From: DAOTUB01 sp034437455
Lineage (GTDB): Bacteria; Chloroflexota; Anaerolineae; B4-G1
Assembly (NCBI GenBank): GCA_034437455.1
Contig: DAOTUB010000373.1
Coordinates: 1 to 21,524, forward strand
Reading direction: 5' to 3'
Length of the DNA stretch: 21,524 nucleotides
Both the position numbers and the translations under genes were made by a program. The notes under the pieces are model-generated. The model worked only from the letters and a program-made list of their open reading frames with translations. It was not told the DNA's origin and ran no database searches. Positions 1-7,643 of the stretch are shown here, one piece after another; within the stretch, counting starts at the first letter, position 1, and each line of letters begins with the position of its first letter.

Positions 1-8
1 TGCCGAAG

Positions 9-63
9 CGTATCGAAACCAAGCCAGCGGGGCCGTATGCACAACCCGCTTGGTCTCGATACG
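9..63. repeat. Interrupted inverted repeat downstream of the response regulator
   Basis: The arms are 9-31 and 45-63. They pair as CGTATCGA-ACCAAGC-GCGGG with one mismatch and a two-base bulge, around a 13-base spacer. A second short hairpin (CGGATG-GGA-CATCCG) follows at about 67-82, and the stretch ends in TACTCGACC near 90-99. There is no T-run, so a classic intrinsic terminator is not supported in either direction. It looks like a dispersed intergenic palindrome; copies elsewhere cannot be seen from this window. Confidence 0.6.
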
Positions 64-109
64 TCGCCGGATGGGACATCCGCTTGCTCCTACTCGACCG
101 GCGCTAGAA

Positions 110-790
110 TCACCCCGCTGAACGCTTACCCAAAGTGAACCAGTCTTCCCTCAAGGCGTGGAGCACGGCCTCCGTGCGCGAGCCGACCTCCAACTTGCTA
201 AACACATTGCTCAGGTGTACCTGCACCGTGCGAACGCTGATGACGAGTTCGCGGGAGATCTCTCGGTTCGTCATCCCTTTGGCGGCCAGCTTGAGAACTT
301 GGAGCTCGCGCTCGGTGAGCGGGTCGGTGGCATCCTCTTCTCCAGCGATACGTCGCCTGGCTGGACGTTGAGAGAAGTAGTTGACCACTTTGCGCGCGAT
401 GCTTGGATGGAGCACCGATTCACCGGCATGTACGGCTCGAATGGATTTGATTAGTTCCTCTGTGGAAACGTCTTTTAACAAATAGCCGGCCGCTCCCGCT
501 TCCAGAAAGGCAAAGATGTACTGGTCGTCGTCGTAGGCAGTGAGCACAAGCACAGCGGTTGATGGGTCGGCGGCCTTGATCTGCTGGGTCGCTTCGATAC
601 CGTTGAGCTTGGGCATCGCGATGTCCATCACGATCACGTCGGGATGGTGCGCGGCGGCCAGGCGCACGGCTTCTTCTCCATCCCCTGCCTCGGCCACGAC
701 GTGCAGATCTTTTTCGCGCTCCAGTAATTCTCTGGCGCCTTTGCGCACCAGGACGTGATCTTCTGCCAACATCAATTTGATCGTGTCCAT
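110..790 (-). CDS. NarL/FixJ-type two-component response regulator (REC + LuxR HTH)
   Basis: This is a DNA-binding response regulator of 226 aa, the usual length for the family. The receiver domain covers about residues 3-120, with acidic pocket E10/D11, phospho-acceptor D56 (in VMDIAMP), T84 and K106. The LuxR-type helix-turn-helix covers about 155-212 (LTERELQVLKLAAKGMTNRE, then VQVHLSNVFSKL). The ATG at 790 is chosen because the first beta strand (IKLMLAEDH) begins at residue 4, so a later start would cut the fold. A promoter at 801-829 places transcription start only about 4-6 bases before the ATG and no Shine-Dalgarno is visible, so the message is probably near-leaderless. No intact kinase lies beside it; only a kinase remnant at 840-1046 on the other strand. 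The genes it controls are unknown. Confidence 0.95.
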   Translation of the reverse strand: MDTIKLMLAEDHVLVRKGARELLEREKDLHVVAEAGDGEEAVRLAAAHHPDVIVMDIAMPKLNGIEATQQIKAADPSTAVLVLTAYDDDQYIFAFLEAGAAGYLLKDVSTEELIKSIRAVHAGESVLHPSIARKVVNYFSQRPARRRIAGEEDATDPLTERELQVLKLAAKGMTNREISRELVISVRTVQVHLSNVFSKLEVGSRTEAVLHALREDWFTLGKRSAG

Positions 791-800
791 AGCACTCTGG

Positions 801-829
801 ATTATATGCTGCTAACGTAAATGAGGCAA
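801..829 (-). promoter_or_regulatory. Sigma70-like promoter of the response regulator
   Basis: On the minus strand, TTGCCT (829-824) and TATAAT (806-801) are separated by exactly 17 bases. The -10 box is a perfect consensus and the -35 box matches 4 of 6. Predicted transcription start is near 794, only a few bases before the ATG at 790. Confidence 0.75.
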
Positions 830-834
830 GCCTG

Positions 835-849
835 GGTAGGTATCCTACC
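835..849. promoter_or_regulatory. Palindrome upstream of the regulator promoter, possible operator
   Basis: GGTAGG-TAT-CCTACC is a perfect 6-bp inverted repeat with a 3-base centre, just upstream of the -35 box and centred about 48 bases before the predicted start. LuxR-type regulators bind short palindromes as dimers, so autoregulation is plausible. That is inference, since no second copy of the site was noted in the window. Confidence 0.35.
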
Positions 850-1046
850 ACAGGAGTGGCACATCCTGCGCGCGCCCCACATCTGAGGAGCGCTTGAGCA
901 GCGGGAGCGGGTTGGGGCTGGCGATCGTCAAGGGGCTGGTGGAGGCGATGGGCGGCTCGGTGAGCGGGACGAGTTCTCCAGGGGAAGGGACTTGCATCTG
1001 CTTTTGCCTGCCGCTGGCGGATGATACCGTCAGCGGTGTCGAGTGA
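840..1046 (+). pseudogene. Remnant of a histidine kinase ATPase domain (C-terminal end)
   Basis: A plus-strand frame with no start codon in context is open from 840 to a TGA at 1044-1046. From about 897 it reads SSGSGLGLAIVKGLVEAMGG and goes on to SPGEGT and a hydrophobic FCLPLA end. This is the G2 box (GxGLGLAIVK) and final strands of a HATPase_c domain, as found at the C-terminus of sensor kinases. The N, G1 and F boxes, the phospho-acceptor histidine and all sensor domains are missing; the recognisable part begins abruptly near 885-897. It lies divergently from the response regulator and is probably what is left of a cognate or unrelated kinase after a deletion or rearrangement. Only the last 45 or so residues are recognisable. 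It is too short to work as a kinase. Confidence 0.75.
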
Positions 1047-1077
1047 GCGCCAGTATCGTCGAGAGCTAACCGTTTTC

Positions 1078-1113
1078 AAAACCTGACGGGTCTCACAGAC
1101 CCGTCAGGTTTTT
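1078..1113. terminator. Strong intrinsic terminator, probably bidirectional
   Basis: A 16-bp perfect stem (arms 1078-1093 and 1097-1112, containing CCTGACGGGTCT) encloses a 3-base loop, followed by T on the plus strand (TTTTT at 1109-1113, partly in the stem). It begins 8 bases past the stop codon of the PA14 gene on the minus strand and 31 bases past the stop of the kinase remnant on the plus strand. The A-run at 1078-1081 gives a shorter T-run for minus-strand transcripts. The perfect stem also suggests a dispersed palindromic repeat reused as a terminator. Confidence 0.8.
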
Positions 1114-1120
1114 GTATCGC

Positions 1121-3211
1121 CTACCAGCGTTGCCAGGCGAGTTCCACCAACGCCACGCCGGAACGCTCGAAATACTCCAATCGTACCGTGTGCTTCCCCT
1201 CGCTCAGGTTGAGCGTGGCGCTGCGGCTGCCGCGCATCGGCCGCCAACTGTCGAGCACCAGCCGCTCGTCCACGTAGAGCCGCACGCCGTCGTCGGAATA
1301 GGTAGTGAAGGTGTAGCGCCCGCCGCCAAGCTCGACCTCGCGCGTCCAGGCGGCGGAAAAGTTGTCGGACGGCACCGCCGAGCCGGGTGAGTCCCAGCCC
1401 CAGTTAAAATCCAGTGCCGCCTCATGGCGCGTGAGGACTGGATCGCCGGAGAGATCATCGTTGTCATAGTACCTCGCCTCCCAGGGTCCGCCCGCGCCCC
1501 GGTCGTCTGTGGTGGTGGGAGCGGGCGTCGGCGCTGGCGCGGCGCCGGTCCGCTGCCAGTTCACGCGCGCCATCGCCGCCTGGTTGCGCTCAAAGTACTC
1601 GACGCGCACGGCGTGGCTTCCCGCCGCCAGCGTGACGTAGCCGGTTCGGGAGCCTCTCATCGGACGCCATGCGTCGATCACCAACCGGTCGTCCACGTAG
1701 AGCCGCACGCCGTCGTCTGTGGTGGTGATAAAGTGGTAGCGGCCGCTCTCGAAGGAAAAGTCGCCGCTCCAGCGCACGGAAAAGTCGTCGCGGTTCACCT
1801 CCGTCGCGGGCGATCCCCAACCCCAGTTAAAGCCCACCGCGCCGTCGGTGCGCGCCAGAACGGGCGAGCCGGAGAGGTCGCGGTTGTTGAAGTATTCTCC
1901 CTGCCAGGGATCGGGTAGGATGGGATCGGGCGCGGGAACAGGCGTCGGCGTAGGCGCAGGGGCGGACGCGGGAGCGGGCGGAGCAGCGCCGCCCTGATCC
2001 CACCAGAAGTGGATGCGAGCGCCGCCGGCGCGCTCGAAATATTCCACCTTGAGCGCGTGCCTGCCCTCCAGGTAGACTCCGTCCACATAGTGCCATTCAT
2101 AGTCCATCGCCTGCCAGTAATCCATAATGATCCCGCCGTCCAGCCAGACGCGCACGCCGTCGTCGGATTGGACGTTAAAGCGGTAGTAGCCAGGGGCAAA
2201 GTAGACGTCGCGCGCCCAGATGACGGAAAAACCGTCGGCGGGCATCCAGTCGGCGGGAGCGCCCTCGCCCCAGTCAAAGTCGATCTCGGCATCGTCGCGG
2301 ACGAGGGCCGGGCCGCCGCGTAGGTCGGTGTTGGCATAGTATTTACCCTCCCAACCGCTAACGTTATCCAGCCGATTCCACCAGACGTGGGCGTGGGCCC
2401 CACCGCTGTGCTCATAGTATTCGACGACGACGGTGTGCTGGCCGTTGCTCAGGGTGATGTCGCCCGAATGGGTGTTGGGCAGTTTCTGATCCTCCCAGAC
2501 ATCCACGACGCGATTGCCGTCTACGTAGATGCGCACGCCGTCGTCGCAACTGGCGTAAAAGCGGTAGGCGCCAGCTGTAAAACCCAGGGTGCGCGTCCAA
2601 CGCACAGAGAAGCGGTTGATAGCGATGGCTTCGTCGGGGCTGCCTTCGCCCCAGTCGAAATCAATCGCCGGGTCATACCGTATTAGAGTAGGAGAGTCAG
2701 AGAGATCGTCGTCGTCAAAGTACTCGCCTCGCCAGACGTCCCCGCCGCTGACTCGTTCCCACGTGACCTGAATGGATGCGCCGCCAGTGCGCTCAAAGTA
2801 CTCGACGCGCACGGAATGGGTGCCCCGAGGGATTTGGTGATCGACAAAAGTCCAGTTCGCCTGACGGTCGCGCCAGTCGTCCACCACCAACGTGCTTCCC
2901 ACCCAGATCCGCACTCCATCGTCAGAGCGGTAGGAAAAGCGGTAGGCGCCGGTCTCGAACCACTCGTCGTGGGTCCAGCGGGCGGAAAAGTTGTCGTCGG
3001 GGATGCCAGAGCCGGGGCTGCCCGTGCCCCACTCAAAGTGCAGCGTACCTTCGTAGCGAGTGAGCGCCGGGCTGCCGCTGAGACTCGCGTTGGCAAAGTA
3101 CTCGGCATACCAGCCGCTCTGGGCGATGGTTGTGCTCGCTGGTGCACCGAAGCAGATGATAGTCAGTGTGACGGCGACGATGGTGATGAGACGCCATATC
3201 CGGTTGCTCAT
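1121..3211 (-). CDS. Secreted protein with five PA14 domains
   Basis: The 696-aa protein has an N-terminal signal segment (about residues 5-31: basic start, hydrophobic core, cleavage likely near TTIAQS). Five PA14 modules follow at about 34-158, 159-286, 287-407, 435-555 and 576-696. Each carries a W-x-x-x-Y-[FY] start, an FxWGxGxP turn, an [SCT]DDGVR motif and a VEY[FY]E strand. Linkers at 408-434 and 556-575 are rich in Pro, Ala and Thr. PA14 is a beta-barrel fold that often binds carbohydrate, so a role in surface attachment is plausible but not shown; there is no enzyme domain. The ATG at 3211 is chosen over an upstream in-frame GTG (3226), which itself lies in the Shine-Dalgarno GGAGG. 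The gene has its own promoter and its own terminator, so it is probably a separate unit from the cluster upstream. Confidence 0.93.
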   Translation of the reverse strand: MSNRIWRLITIVAVTLTIICFGAPASTTIAQSGWYAEYFANASLSGSPALTRYEGTLHFEWGTGSPGSGIPDDNFSARWTHDEWFETGAYRFSYRSDDGVRIWVGSTLVVDDWRDRQANWTFVDHQIPRGTHSVRVEYFERTGGASIQVTWERVSGGDVWRGEYFDDDDLSDSPTLIRYDPAIDFDWGEGSPDEAIAINRFSVRWTRTLGFTAGAYRFYASCDDGVRIYVDGNRVVDVWEDQKLPNTHSGDITLSNGQHTVVVEYYEHSGGAHAHVWWNRLDNVSGWEGKYYANTDLRGGPALVRDDAEIDFDWGEGAPADWMPADGFSVIWARDVYFAPGYYRFNVQSDDGVRVWLDGGIIMDYWQAMDYEWHYVDGVYLEGRHALKVEYFERAGGARIHFWWDQGGAAPPAPASAPAPTPTPVPAPDPILPDPWQGEYFNNRDLSGSPVLARTDGAVGFNWGWGSPATEVNRDDFSVRWSGDFSFESGRYHFITTTDDGVRLYVDDRLVIDAWRPMRGSRTGYVTLAAGSHAVRVEYFERNQAAMARVNWQRTGAAPAPTPAPTTTDDRGAGGPWEARYYDNDDLSGDPVLTRHEAALDFNWGWDSPGSAVPSDNFSAAWTREVELGGGRYTFTTYSDDGVRLYVDERLVLDSWRPMRGSRSATLNLSEGKHTVRLEYFERSGVALVELAWQRW

Positions 3212-3268
3212 TTTATTTACCTCCACTTGAGACTTTCAAAGTTTGATCTGCTAAATTCCTACGAGTCT

Positions 3269-3296
3269 ATTATACCAACACCTGGCCGTGTGCCAA
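3269..3296 (-). promoter_or_regulatory. Strong sigma70-like promoter of the PA14 gene
   Basis: On the minus strand TTGGCA (3296-3291) and a perfect TATAAT (3274-3269) are 16 bases apart, and TG-G directly before the -10 box makes an extended -10 element. Predicted start is near 3262, giving a leader of about 50 bases that contains GGAGG seven bases before the ATG at 3211. Confidence 0.8.
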
Positions 3297-3340
3297 GATT
3301 CCACATTCCAACGTGTACGGGGTGGATAGCGTTCTACCAC

Positions 3341-4567
3341 TCAGTCGTGCTGCCAATCGAACAGTTGATCCCACGCCACGTGACCATAGTAGCCGAACCA
3401 GTTACAGGTTGGGCCAGGCAAAGGCCCCAGTTCATCCACCACTTTTTCGATCTCGCCGCCTGCCACGTCCAGCAGCCACAGCGATACGCGATCATTCTCA
3501 GCTATCCGCGGGAAGAGGATGTGGGTCCCGCTCGCCGACCAGAGTGGCTGTTCGTCGCGGTAGGCCGGATCGTCCGTCAATGGGTGTTGGTTGGAGCCGT
3601 CGGCGTTCATCACCCAGATGCGGCGCTGGGCTGCGCCGGCTTTGGCCGCATCGCCGCTGGCATAGCCGATGTCGGGCGCGGCCGCGTAAGCAATCCGCTG
3701 GCCGTCGGGCGAAAAGGCGGGGGAAAAGGCCGCTACGGTTTTCTCGGTCAGGCGTTCCAGGTTGCCCGTCTCCAGGTCGAGCAGGGCGATTTGCTTGCGG
3801 GTCCAGGTTTCGCGTCCGCCTCCCACGGTCAACGCTACGTGTTGACCTGTGGGCGACTCGCTCCAGAAATCTGGGTGTAACAGCGCAAAGTCGGCTACTT
3901 TCAGAGGATCGCCTCCATCCAGCGGCAGGTGGAACAGCGGCAAGCCGTCGGCCATAGCCGAGGCGGAGACCACGTCGCCTTGCCAGAACAGGAGAAAGCG
4001 GCCATCTTTGCTCCAACCGGCCAGGACAGCTTCTCCCTTCTCCGGCGCGCCGCTGACATAGAGTTCGGCGCGCTCCTCGCCAGCGGCCGCGATTTTCCAC
4101 ACCCCCTGGCGGGACGTCGATGCTTCCCACCACTCGTACGCGATCCACTTTCCATCTGGACTCCAGGCGATGCGGTCCAGTCGCCCCGCTGCGCCGATGG
4201 ACGGCGGGATCAATGTCAATGGGTTGGCGCCGTCGGCGTCGACCGTCTCCAGCCGCAATATGCCGGAGCCAGCGACGCAGGCCAGACGATCCTCCACCGA
4301 CGACCAGGCGAGCGCGTTCACGGGGTTGCACCGCTCGCCCAGGGAGTGAACGTCGCTTCCGTTGGCCCGCGCCAGCCAGACCTCGGTATCTTTGTAGAAC
4401 GCCAGCCACTCGCCCGAAGGCGACCAGCGCGGGATGGCGTTACGCCCGTCGTCGGTGAGTTGTTGCGGCTCGCCGTCCGGCAGTTCCTTGACCCAAACAT
4501 CGCCGTTCTGGATGTAGGCTGCTTTCCCCAGGGTATGTGTTGAGGTTGGAGGAGGGAGCGTGGTCAT
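3341..4567 (-). CDS. TolB-like PD40 beta-propeller protein
   Basis: The protein (408 aa from the ATG at 4567) is made of PD40/WD40-like blades: repeated W-S-P-[SD]-G-[EK]-W-[LI]-A-[FY] type strands (RWSPSGEWLAFY, AWSPDGKWIAYEW, FSPDGQRIAYA, LWSASGTHILF) and GDVWVKELPDGEPQQLTDDG. Such propellers bind proteins or ligands in the cell envelope; no catalytic domain is present. The start overlaps the stop of the gene upstream as ATGA (4567-4564), so translation is probably coupled. Oddly, no signal peptide is seen: residue 1 is followed by a Pro/Thr-rich stretch that looks like a linker. The frame is open 15 codons further upstream (to 4612) but still gives no export signal. Either the protein is cytoplasmic, or it was once joined to the upstream secreted protein and a frameshift split them. 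Confidence 0.88.
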   Translation of the reverse strand: MTTLPPPTSTHTLGKAAYIQNGDVWVKELPDGEPQQLTDDGRNAIPRWSPSGEWLAFYKDTEVWLARANGSDVHSLGERCNPVNALAWSSVEDRLACVAGSGILRLETVDADGANPLTLIPPSIGAAGRLDRIAWSPDGKWIAYEWWEASTSRQGVWKIAAAGEERAELYVSGAPEKGEAVLAGWSKDGRFLLFWQGDVVSASAMADGLPLFHLPLDGGDPLKVADFALLHPDFWSESPTGQHVALTVGGGRETWTRKQIALLDLETGNLERLTEKTVAAFSPAFSPDGQRIAYAAAPDIGYASGDAAKAGAAQRRIWVMNADGSNQHPLTDDPAYRDEQPLWSASGTHILFPRIAENDRVSLWLLDVAGGEIEKVVDELGPLPGPTCNWFGYYGHVAWDQLFDWQHD

Positions 4568-5013
4568 TGGCTGCTGGTAATAGTCCCGGCAGGTAGGACG
4601 CACGCCTTCCACAGGCCGTCGATATCTTGCGGCTCGTACTCGGTGCCGTATTCTTCCGCGGGCATAACAGGCCCGCCGCTGAGATGAACCAGGACGACGT
4701 AAGCGCCTCCAGCGGGAATCTGCTCCAGGACGCTTTCAGGACTGTATCTCGCGCTCGTTTCCGTCGTGACCTCTGACGCCCAGAACCCGGCTTCTCCCCA
4801 GTTGTTGAAAGCAATCAGTCCGGTGAACGGACGCGCCAGGTATTCTGGACCTTTGGCGGCCGCCCATCCAGTCGGCAGGGTGACTGTCAGGTGAAATTGG
4901 TCCGAACGAAATGGGGCTTTTTCCGTAGCCTGACCGCAGCCATCCGAAAGCAGGAGTGCAGCGACGAGTCCGAGCAATTTGAAACGAAACCGGCAGGATT
5001 TATTCTCACTCAT
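4564..5013 (-). CDS. Small secreted protein or lipoprotein, unknown function
   Basis: This 149-aa protein starts with KSCRF and a hydrophobic segment (about residues 11-23) ending in LLLSDGCGQ. The cysteine could be a lipid anchor, but the lipobox is poor (S at -3, D at -2), so a weak lipoprotein signal or plain signal peptide are both possible. The mature part has a beta-rich look (FHLTVTLPTGWAA, GAYVVLVHLSGG) and no family I recognise. Its signal region resembles that of the protein encoded just upstream (KSCRF, then ALLL and a cysteine). Its start lies three bases past the previous stop and its stop overlaps the next ATG, so it is in the same operon. It may be the detached N-terminal part of the PD40 protein. 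Confidence 0.75.
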   Translation of the reverse strand: MSENKSCRFRFKLLGLVAALLLSDGCGQATEKAPFRSDQFHLTVTLPTGWAAAKGPEYLARPFTGLIAFNNWGEAGFWASEVTTETSARYSPESVLEQIPAGGAYVVLVHLSGGPVMPAEEYGTEYEPQDIDGLWKACVLPAGTITSSQ

Positions 5014-5016
5014 AGA

Positions 5017-6771
5017 TCACCACGAGCCTACGATCGGCCAATCCGGGGGCAGTGGTTCAAGAGTATCTGGATCAACCTCGACTAGACCATTACCCGTCCA
5101 CACAAAGACGGACTCGTCTTTACGCAGGGCGATTCGTCCATCAGGTAGGGGTTCCTCCGTCAACGTCTCGCCCAAACTGCGACCTTTGTTAGGTTGACGG
5201 CAACTACGCCAGCCATCCTCGACGTGGGCCAGGAGCCAGACAGAGCGACGACCGTTCGGCTGGTCCGTTTCGTCGGTGGTGACGAGCGCCTCCGGATGAC
5301 CAGCGGCGTCTATGTCGGCGATGCGCACGTCGGTGACAGGGAAACCCAGTTCAGATAAAGCGCGCAGCAGGGCTTGCTCCCGCTCCGGCGACGGTGAGCC
5401 GTCCACGGCCTCTGGGTGTGCGTCCAGGTAACGCGCCAGGGGCGTACCGGGCCAGAGAAGCGTCCCCATGTCCATCGGAAAGGTGAGGTTGCCAGGGCGG
5501 TCAACGTATCCAGGCTTATACATGCGCAGCCTGTGTAGGGCGGCTATAGCGCGCAGGGCCGCATCGGCTTGGGTAGGATCGTAAGCATCATCAAATGCTT
5601 GTATCAGTGGGCGCAGGTTACTCTTTTTGTCCAGGTCGGCCAACAAACTGTTCATCTCCCCCTGGGCGGCATCCACTTGCCCTAGCATCGCCTGTATCTG
5701 GGTAATGCGGAAGCGGGCGTAAGCAGGCCAATGGGGTGACTTTTGTTTGGGGCGCTCCATCGCAGCAGCGCGGGCTACGACGTCCCGATAACCCTCCAAC
5801 GCCTCCTCCAGATCGCCAGCCTGGTAGTCCAGTTCGGCCTCGTTGACCAGCACACGCAGCAGTTCCCACTCCGGTTCACCTGCCCACTGGCCTAGTACAC
5901 TCTCTAGATCGAGTTGGGTTTCTTGCAGGACGTAGCGTGTTAGGGATGAATCCCAACGCCAGCGTTGTGTGGCCTGCGGATGCGCGACCATTTTGGACTC
6001 GAACCCGGTGGAGTAAAAATAGGGATAGCGGAGCACGACGTCTTGTCCGCCGTCCGAGTTAGGCTCCAACTCCCAGGTAGAGCGGCCTGCCCAATTGACC
6101 AATTCGGCGCGAAAGAGCACGTCAAAGCTGTCGTCGTTCCAATGCAACACCTGGACATGCTCCCGCCAGTTGCTGCCGCCGCTAAAGGCGTGGGTGACGA
6201 GCGCCTCCGGTCGTCCGTCGCCGGTCATGTCGCGGGTCTCGGCCGAGACGGGCCAGAGATTGACGGAATTGTCCACGAGCGAGTTGGATCCAGGCGGCGC
6301 CGCCGGTACCGGCAGCGATTGCCAGTTCCCGTCCGCGTAACGCGCGTAAAGCAGCGGCCCGCCGTTGAGTTTGGGCGCGATAAAGAGTTCTGCCTGGGCC
6401 GCCTCGTCGAGATCGACCGATATTACCTGTCCATTTTCCCTAGAGTGACTGGGCAGGTCCGCAGCCATCTGCGCCAACGTAGCCCGCTGGTTCTCCAGAG
6501 ATAGGGTGGGCGTAATCGCTTTTTCCAGGTAGGCCACTACGTCGGCGGAGACGGCGTCTACCAGTTGCTCCATCTGCTCTGCCGAGGGATACTCATCGCC
6601 GAAAGCAGTGAACCATGCATTGGTGCGCGAGAAGGGACGCTCAGGCGTTTGGATGGACGGTGAAATTGCGCACGCTGTGGGTTCAGGCGTCGTGCAGGCA
6701 GCGAGCAGCAGTAATGCAGAGACGATCCCAGGGAATACAATGGGGAACCGGCAAGATTTCTTTTTGACCAT
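5017..6771 (-). CDS. Lipoprotein with VCBS/FG-GAP-like and TPR-like segments
   Basis: From the ATG at 6771 the protein has 584 aa. A strong lipoprotein signal is present: KKKSCRF, a hydrophobic core, then the lipobox LLAAC with the cysteine at residue 26. Two acidic loops, DMTGDGRPEALVTHAFSGG and a later ADIDAAGHPEALVT, resemble the Ca-binding turns of VCBS/FG-GAP repeats. Between them lies a helical segment with TPR character (ELDYQAGDLEEALEGYRDVV, then a YARFRITQIQAMLGQVDAA helix). It is probably anchored to the outer face of the membrane; the function is unknown. A TTG at 6789 overlaps the upstream stop (TTGA) and could be an alternative start, but AAGG eight bases before the ATG at 6771 favours the latter. 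Confidence 0.82.
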   Translation of the reverse strand: MVKKKSCRFPIVFPGIVSALLLLAACTTPEPTACAISPSIQTPERPFSRTNAWFTAFGDEYPSAEQMEQLVDAVSADVVAYLEKAITPTLSLENQRATLAQMAADLPSHSRENGQVISVDLDEAAQAELFIAPKLNGGPLLYARYADGNWQSLPVPAAPPGSNSLVDNSVNLWPVSAETRDMTGDGRPEALVTHAFSGGSNWREHVQVLHWNDDSFDVLFRAELVNWAGRSTWELEPNSDGGQDVVLRYPYFYSTGFESKMVAHPQATQRWRWDSSLTRYVLQETQLDLESVLGQWAGEPEWELLRVLVNEAELDYQAGDLEEALEGYRDVVARAAAMERPKQKSPHWPAYARFRITQIQAMLGQVDAAQGEMNSLLADLDKKSNLRPLIQAFDDAYDPTQADAALRAIAALHRLRMYKPGYVDRPGNLTFPMDMGTLLWPGTPLARYLDAHPEAVDGSPSPEREQALLRALSELGFPVTDVRIADIDAAGHPEALVTTDETDQPNGRRSVWLLAHVEDGWRSCRQPNKGRSLGETLTEEPLPDGRIALRKDESVFVWTGNGLVEVDPDTLEPLPPDWPIVGSW

Positions 6772-6785
6772 TTGACCGACCTTAT

Positions 6786-7601
6786 TCAATCGCTCGATAC
6801 AACGAGCAGATCCTCCGGCCCATAGATATACCTGACGGTAAAGGCGACCCAGCGACCGTCGGGCGAGACGAGGGCGTCGCCGTACTCACCGGGATAATAC
6901 CCCTGCTCGAACGGTTTCCTTTCGGCGAGCGCTGGCAATACACAGGCCGAGGGGGCGCAAGTCTCGCGCGAGGGCGTGCTGTCCAGGAGAGAACCACCGA
7001 CTCGGCCAGTGGCGAGATCGTAGAGCAGCGGCACTCCTGGAGAACCCGGTTGCCAGGTCGCTCTCGTGTAATGGCCGTCGCACCATTTGCGATAGACGAG
7101 CGTCTGCGCGTCCGCCCAACCCAGGGGTTCGTACTGGCACCCGGGTATCTCTGCCGCAGCCTGACAACTTTTGATCGCCCCGGCCAGCAAACCCGGCTCT
7201 TCCACGATGTGCATCTCGACACCAGGGGCGGCCTTGACGGGGGGTTGGTAGCGCATCAACAGCGGAAAGGCGAGAATGGCTGCCAGGAAAAGGGTCAGCA
7301 AGTAAAAGCGCCCTCGCCGCCAGACCTGGCCGCGCTCGCGGGCGATCAGCCATACCCACGCGGCCAGCGCCGGTAGCAGCGCGGCCAACGTGATCGCCAG
7401 GTAACGCGTCGGGTCGCTGAGGAACAGATCGATGAAAAAGAGCGGCATGTCGAGTACAAGGATCAGATAAAGCGGCGCTTCTGGATGGAACTTGGCGATC
7501 AGATTGAGCAAGGTCATCAACGGGATCGCCGCGAGAAAGGGCAAGGTGAACAGCAAGGCCAGCAAGGTGAGCCAGCGTTCCAGCGGCGTGTGTTGTTTCA
7601 T
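6786..7601 (-). CDS. Small membrane protein with an extracytoplasmic domain
   Basis: The 271-aa protein has hydrophobic segments at about residues 9-37, 42-60, 67-87 and 98-115, then about 150 residues that are probably outside the cell. This outer part has several cysteines (SCQAA, PGCQYEP, KWCDG, ETCAPSACV) that may form disulfides, and it ends in a single PD40-like blade (VSPDGRWVAFTVRY). I know no named family for it. The start is well supported: AAAGGAGGT lies seven bases before the ATG at 7601. It begins 42 bases after the large VWA gene and its stop overlaps or abuts the next lipoprotein, so it belongs to the operon. Confidence 0.82.
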   Translation of the reverse strand: MKQHTPLERWLTLLALLFTLPFLAAIPLMTLLNLIAKFHPEAPLYLILVLDMPLFFIDLFLSDPTRYLAITLAALLPALAAWVWLIARERGQVWRRGRFYLLTLFLAAILAFPLLMRYQPPVKAAPGVEMHIVEEPGLLAGAIKSCQAAAEIPGCQYEPLGWADAQTLVYRKWCDGHYTRATWQPGSPGVPLLYDLATGRVGGSLLDSTPSRETCAPSACVLPALAERKPFEQGYYPGEYGDALVSPDGRWVAFTVRYIYGPEDLLVVSSD

Positions 7602-7643
7602 TTGTGAGACCTCCTTTGACGTGTTGGCGCATCTACAAGACTG

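Noticed and set aside
420..1079. Minus-strand frame of 219 codons overlapping the response regulator
   Set aside because: It is an Arg-rich alternate frame of the regulator gene and runs over its promoter and the kinase remnant.
2816..3880. Long plus-strand open frame of 354 codons
   Set aside because: It lies antisense to both the PA14 and PD40 genes, crosses the intergenic promoter region, has no domain and is the usual shadow frame of GC-rich DNA.
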